From positions 1,612,001 to 1,676,000 of the forward strand of contig JBMNJZ010000001.1 of assembly GCA_050951925.1 (NCBI GenBank): a stretch of DNA of 64,000 nt. Direction: 5' to 3'. Within the stretch, counting starts at the first letter, position 1. Each line of letters begins with the position of its first letter. Under the pieces are notes generated by a model. The model was not told the origin of the DNA. It did no database searches and saw only the letters and a list, made by a program, of their open reading frames with translations. Below, one piece after another: positions 61,201-64,000 of the stretch. The stretch is from UBA1046 sp012511325. GTDB lineage: Bacteria; Bacillota; Clostridia; Saccharofermentanales; DTU023. A program made the translations under genes and the position numbers.

Positions 61201-63055
61201 CGTAAACAGAGAAATGATCTGTTTCAAAGCTGACCGTGCCATCTTCATGGAACGAAGTATCCATGGGAACCGGTGCGCTGTCTTCCGGTATATAATAGGC
61301 TGTCGTATTCAATACAGTTTCATCGTCACTAAGTTCCGGCGTTTGAATGGCAACGTTGATCTTTTCGCCTTCCGCCGGCTCGTACAGTGTGCCATCAGGC
61401 ATAACAATGGAAATGTCATAGGCACAGAGAACCTGCTGCTCCGTTTCTACCGTTACCGGGAAGGCCCGGACTTCCGCTTCCTGGGGGATAATACCGGTAA
61501 GGGTAATAACCGTTTCGTCCTCCAGCGGGGTTTCATAAGTTCCATCTGTATAAATAAGCGCGGTCTTTGTAGTCTCTAGAGCAACTGAGTTCTCCTGCTT
61601 CGGTAATGCGCCATAGCCACAGATTTTACTATTATCTATTGCATATGTTACATACTGGACTTTATTTGCAGAATTTCCTTCAATCGTTTTTATCTGAGCC
61701 GTTTCGATACTGTATTCTGCAACTATACCTACATGGTTGGGACTGCCGTCACCGTCATGATCAAAGAAAATAATATCGCCCTTTACGGGGATATACTCCT
61801 CTGCATTGCGGTAAAGGTTCCAGTCAGATGCTGAAAGAATATTTGCCCAACTGCTGCAAGATGCCTCATAGGGGATAACTGTCTTCGGAATTTCCGCATA
61901 GTTCAGACAGAAGGAAACGAACATTGCGCACCAGTCGCTATAAGAGGCACCGTACCAGGCGCCATAACGGTTATAGCCTTTGATGGTTTCCCCATCATCC
62001 ATAACGATGTAGTTTGCTGTACTCTCCTCATAGCCAAGTTGGCTTTGAGCAATAGCAACCAAGTCATCTGCCCATACCCCGGTCAGCTCCACACCTGCTA
62101 CCGTCCGTTCCCATACTTCCCTGCTTTCCACATCTGCTTTCGGATTCGAGAAACAGGCCAGGGTATGTGTGTGTTCCAACTTTTCACAAATAAGGATTTC
62201 TTCGTAACAGGCATCCGTATGTACATGATTATCCTGTGGAGAGCTCTGAATTGCCGACGGAGTTGCCGGGATTTCTCCAGCTTCCGTATGATTGCATATC
62301 AAAACACGCTGTGTTTCATAGCACTCCGGCCCGTGGGTGTGGGCGCCTTCGCCCTCTGTCATGCCACAGATATACGGCGGAGCTGCCGGGACTTCATTAG
62401 TTTCCGTATGATTGCATATCAAAACACGCTGTGTTTCATAACACTCCGGCCCGTGGGTGTGAGCGCCTTCGCCCTCTGTTAAACCACAAGTATAGATTTC
62501 GATGCTTTGATAACAGTCGTCCGTATGTTCATGATCTTCCATACATACAAGGGTTAGCTCCGTTCGGACACAGCTTTCATCATGAATGTGGCCGGGTGTT
62601 TCTGCCTGCTGGCAAATCAGCACCTGCCGCTCCTCATAGCAGTCATCCGTATGTTTGTGATTCTCCGTATGTACGAGTGGTTGCCCTGTCTGAACACAGC
62701 CTTCATTATGAACGTGGCCTGGTCCTTCTGTTTGCCCGCAAATCAGCACCTGCCGCTCTTCATAGCAGTTATCCGTATGGACATGATTAGCTCCAAAGCC
62801 TTCGGAAGTCTCAAGGGATTCTGTATCTCCGTCATATCCACAGATCAAGCGCTTTTCAAAGCATTCCGGTCCATGACAATGCTCTTCTAAGCCACAATAT
62901 GCAGTCTGTTCCAGGGTTATTGCCGGGCGGATCAGTACATAGGTCGTACAGAACACCACTACAAAAGCTAAACCACCGATCACTCTCCGCCACAGTTTAT
63001 GGCGTCTATTTCTGTTTTTATATTGTTCTGCCTGTTGCTGTAATTCGTTCTGCAT
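58259..63055 (-). CDS. Giant LPETG-anchored tip adhesin with His/Cys-rich repeats, CHAP-like domain, beta-helix and Cna-B domains
   Basis: 1598 residues. A Lys/Arg-rich N-terminus and membrane segment (about 24-45) lead to residues 54-302, a run of repeats of the pattern H-x-H-x3-5-C-Y ... L-I-C. Next is a CHAP-like domain (about 330-482) with WCAMFVSFC and PNHVGIV, giving the Cys and His of an amidase or endopeptidase. Then a Gly-rich beta-helix (about 640-1110, repeated GGG-I/V-Y), three Cna-B domains (about 1125-1390), an unknown C-terminal domain and LPETGG (1558-1563). It likely sits at the pilus tip. A 120-bp tandem repeat underlies part of the His/Cys region. It overlaps the signal peptidase gene by 38 bases. 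Confidence 0.85.
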   Translation of the reverse strand: MQNELQQQAEQYKNRNRRHKLWRRVIGGLAFVVVFCTTYVLIRPAITLEQTAYCGLEEHCHGPECFEKRLICGYDGDTESLETSEGFGANHVHTDNCYEERQVLICGQTEGPGHVHNEGCVQTGQPLVHTENHKHTDDCYEERQVLICQQAETPGHIHDESCVRTELTLVCMEDHEHTDDCYQSIEIYTCGLTEGEGAHTHGPECYETQRVLICNHTETNEVPAAPPYICGMTEGEGAHTHGPECYETQRVLICNHTEAGEIPATPSAIQSSPQDNHVHTDACYEEILICEKLEHTHTLACFSNPKADVESREVWERTVAGVELTGVWADDLVAIAQSQLGYEESTANYIVMDDGETIKGYNRYGAWYGASYSDWCAMFVSFCLNYAEIPKTVIPYEASCSSWANILSASDWNLYRNAEEYIPVKGDIIFFDHDGDGSPNHVGIVAEYSIETAQIKTIEGNSANKVQYVTYAIDNSKICGYGALPKQENSVALETTKTALIYTDGTYETPLEDETVITLTGIIPQEAEVRAFPVTVETEQQVLCAYDISIVMPDGTLYEPAEGEKINVAIQTPELSDDETVLNTTAYYIPEDSAPVPMDTSFHEDGTVSFETDHFSVYALMRSGTMSEVYINGATGNDDNAGTQAAPVKTLEKALSLAAENGIIYVSGTITVSSAENWSIDVAGVTMQRAPGFNETPLFTGPLVSVASGGSLTLSNITMNGGNNGLNALLINGNSSYSTNYSATSAKAPLIVVNSGGALTITDGTVLENNSNKPDTYNNAFRENGYVGLGGAVYSNGTLTMTGGLIQHCEAQSGGGIYVENSSPTQRANFNLSGGTIYHNFARDIQTQMTPYRTNAGGGVYVGDYSNMVMSGGAVSNNQSSREGGGISLGWLNRAYSWDSIISEYITTFTMTGGIITENEALSTGGGLNVAAGREATISAGHITYNKAYGHDSQASFRVFSGGGIYVDASHRIASNDYRGKPGKLILHRVVITQNHSDYQGGGIAACPTGESNVNFNLGNGTAIYNNTAMPSVGSYDEIGIQSTDPNASNFVTDTVLGGGEYNWQEYESGVWTNYYNPLTDSSPAIITAKSLATVWITNNHGYLGGGIGNNGIIEIGGQLDDTTISITITKEWVGENIPRPDYIAVQILQDGEPYGDLIKIYKTIDSNNQEIWPTCYVDGLPGGHTYTIEEVPIFGYSSEVTANENNFTITNTSVDFGVVKKWVGDEEANRPDSIEVQLLQNGTPYGEPVLLDATNNWSYFWTDLPETDEHDNPYEYSVQEIDAPDGYYISSSELVPESGMWEITNTKIETTTISAEKRWAEGTTPTNSITLQLKADGENYGDPVVLNAANNWFCRWEDLPKYTAEQAPNGTPIVYTITEISIPGYQTSIVQTDPSQASASWTEAAALEDGKTYLLVTANGALAGRSDYQLQWLNVSNELLTGGTPIQAALWTYSSTGSTLRNGDGKYLVLGDLSGSYVFFTNTTSRQININNGRLSATGGSSTRYFTGNFNQYNYGITSNNSSEAIIFTLYTLENDTENWGETHYIVTNETEPSYVLPETGGPGTTWYTVGGILLITSALLLLYLYKKRREDTLTSC
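62283..62481 (-). repeat. 120-bp tandem repeat in the adhesin gene
   Basis: Bases 62283-62361 and 62403-62481 are nearly identical at a 120-base period (40 residues). They encode two successive CNHTE-...-GMTEGEGAHTHGPECYETQRVLIC units. Longer, more diverged units flank them, so the array has grown by duplication. Confidence 0.85.
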
Positions 63056-63656
63056 CTATGTCTTTCCTTTCGTGCTCTAATTTACCAAACCAATTTATCG
63101 GCCAAATACGAAATATGATTTTCCCTACTATTTGCTCCTGTGAAACACAGCCTACTGCGGTATTACGGGAATCCACCGACACGGACCGGTGGTCTCCCAT
63201 TACAAAAACCCTACCATCGGGCACTTGATAAGGTAGTTCGATATTGCAATCTCCAAAGGCTTTTTCATCAAGATACGGTTCATCCAACAGAGTGTCGTTA
63301 ACGTAGACATTCCCATCCTTGTCGATATCCACCCATTCACCGGATCGGGCGACCACTCGTTTTACCAGAATTTTGTTGTTGTAATAAAATGAGATAATAT
63401 CGCCGGGCTCGAAGTTTGATGTTTTCACTGAAACGATAATATCGCCATCTTGCAATATCGGTGACATGGAAGCTCCATAAATCTGCAGAACCGGAAGCCA
63501 TAGTGTTGCCACCAAAATTGCAATAGCCGCCACAGTAATCAAGGTATAAATTGTACTTCGAAGCACAGAGCGATAGCGTTGTTTATAACGTATCCGATTT
63601 AGTTCTGCCTGAAGCTCCGGGATCGTCGGTATAGGCTTATTTTCTTTCTTTCTCAT
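63018..63656 (-). CDS. lepB: Type I signal peptidase of the pilus cluster
   Basis: 212 residues with a basic cytoplasmic N-terminus, one membrane span (about 33-55), and the catalytic motifs of S26 peptidases: GASMSPILQDGDII (Ser nucleophile), NKILVKRVVA (general-base Lys) and the box VPDGRVFVMGDHRSVSVDSRN. It should process the signal peptides of the pilins. Dedicated signal peptidases are common in pilus islands. Its 3' end overlaps the adhesin start by 38 bases. The ATG at 63656 is in the same context as the remnant at 53342. Confidence 0.92.
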   Translation of the reverse strand: MRKKENKPIPTIPELQAELNRIRYKQRYRSVLRSTIYTLITVAAIAILVATLWLPVLQIYGASMSPILQDGDIIVSVKTSNFEPGDIISFYYNNKILVKRVVARSGEWVDIDKDGNVYVNDTLLDEPYLDEKAFGDCNIELPYQVPDGRVFVMGDHRSVSVDSRNTAVGCVSQEQIVGKIIFRIWPINWFGKLEHERKDIDAERITATGRTI

Positions 63657-63762
63657 GTGTTCCTATCCCCGCATTTTGGTGGCGGTACAATTGCTGCTAG
63701 TTGTGCAATAAAGTGTGCTTATCAACAAATTTTTCGCTTGTATGCAACTTTTTCAAGTTGCA
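63651..63762 (-). pseudogene. Decayed 3' end of a second coiled-coil gene copy (direct repeat copy B)
   Basis: The minus strand from about 63752 to 63657 aligns with the last codons of the coiled-coil gene (EKFIEEHTLLRELLSMVPPP in the intact copy). Here EKFVDKHTLLHN is followed by a stop, with single-base deletions that shift the later VPPPK codons out of frame. It lies directly before the signal peptidase start. A small hairpin (TGCAACTT-TTTC-AAGTTGCA, 63743-63762) marks where similarity ends. Confidence 0.65.
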
Positions 63763-63847
63763 CACAACCAATACATTGCTGCAATTTTTATGCAGTATAT
63801 GTATAACTTCCGATCCAGATTAACACCGTGCAGAAAGCAACTTCAAT

Positions 63848-63907
63848 CCGTGACAAAAAGTTTCACGCCCTTTTTACGAATTTAGGGCGTGAAACTTTTT
63901 GTCACGG
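63848..63907. repeat. Perfect 24-bp inverted repeat with 12-base spacer
   Basis: Arms 63848-63871 and 63884-63907 are exact reverse complements (outer CCGTGAC / GTCACGG, inner ACGCCCT / AGGGCGT). No T-run follows on either side outside the arms. It could be a strong hairpin, an operator, or two abutting ends of an insertion sequence. It lies upstream of the pilus run and of a partial plus-strand frame. Confidence 0.85.
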
Positions 63908-63942
63908 GTTATTGTCTTATTTCTTATTTAGGGAATTCTTTT

Positions 63943-64000
63943 ATGCAATTATTGATGCTAGAAAATAGTACCAGTATAAACGGAATCAAAATAATGATAA
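63943..64000 (+). CDS. Partial open reading frame running off the window
   Basis: ATG at 63943 with AGGGA eight bases upstream, open for 19 codons to the window end (MQLLMLENSTSINGIKIM). Too short to identify. Its position 36 bases inside one arm of the inverted repeat would fit a transposase gene, but this is only a guess; chance is also possible. Confidence 0.3.
   Translation, partial: MQLLMLENSTSINGIKIMI

Noticed and set aside
62100..62900. Repeats in the adhesin gene as a CRISPR array
   Set aside because: They are coding, in-frame, 120-bp tandem units with no unique spacers and no cas genes nearby.

Overview
This 64 kb window looks like chromosome from an anaerobic, low-to-mid GC Gram-positive bacterium of the Clostridia type. 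The evidence is RNase J, bS20 and bS21 genes, a bifunctional Rel, an LCP-family wall enzyme, sortases with LPXTG surface proteins, pyruvate formate-lyase, formate-THF ligase, SigmaA-like promoters and frequent TTG or GTG starts behind strong Shine-Dalgarno (SD) sequences. The sequence alone does not support a name below that level. No rRNA, CRISPR array or complete insertion sequence was seen. There are two tRNA genes, Ala(CGC) and Leu(TAG).

Layout. 1-16150 is mostly housekeeping on the minus strand: ruvC-ruvA-ruvB (ruvB cut by the window edge), an LCP protein, rpsT, a two-gene ABC exporter, recJ-rel, rpsU, hinT and alaS, with rnj opposing. 16429-23372 is a tight plus-strand four-gene operon: opine-dehydrogenase-like enzyme, B12-binding/TIM-barrel mutase-like protein, FAD oxidoreductase and a DUF2298 multi-membrane protein. 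It faces a membrane protein that joins a degenerate PP2C-like domain to an external LysM. Then follow ispD, radA and the pfl operon.

The most unusual gene is the pfl activase at 28128-29714. One open frame joins a complete radical-SAM PFL-activating enzyme to a complete Crp/Fnr-type regulator. Its recognition helix has the R-E-T-x-x-R pattern of E. coli CRP. A perfect TGTGA-N6-TCACA operator lies in front of pflB, 41.5 bp from the start site inferred from a weak -10 match. A strong internal SD and ATG sit exactly at the domain junction, so the regulator might also be made alone. Together this reads as a self-regulating glycyl-radical enzyme operon.

32192-42630 is a visibly AT-richer block of one-direction envelope genes: CotH-like kinase, DUF4956, VTC polyphosphate polymerase, DHHW protein, bactofilin-like/LRR protein, processive GT2, two membrane proteins and a lamin-tail/propeller protein. 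43351-51216 holds tRNA-Ala, then ctpA, an EnvC-like M23 protein, ftsX, ftsE and a CdaR-like regulator in one run, then fhs. A second Crp/Fnr gene, tRNA-Leu and lplA follow. 53348-63656 is a sortase-pilus island (signal peptidase, 1598-aa adhesin, backbone pilin, class C sortase, accessory pilin, second sortase, coiled-coil protein). It is bounded by degenerate direct repeats that carry decayed ends of the coiled-coil and signal-peptidase genes. A long perfect inverted repeat and a partial ORF close the window.
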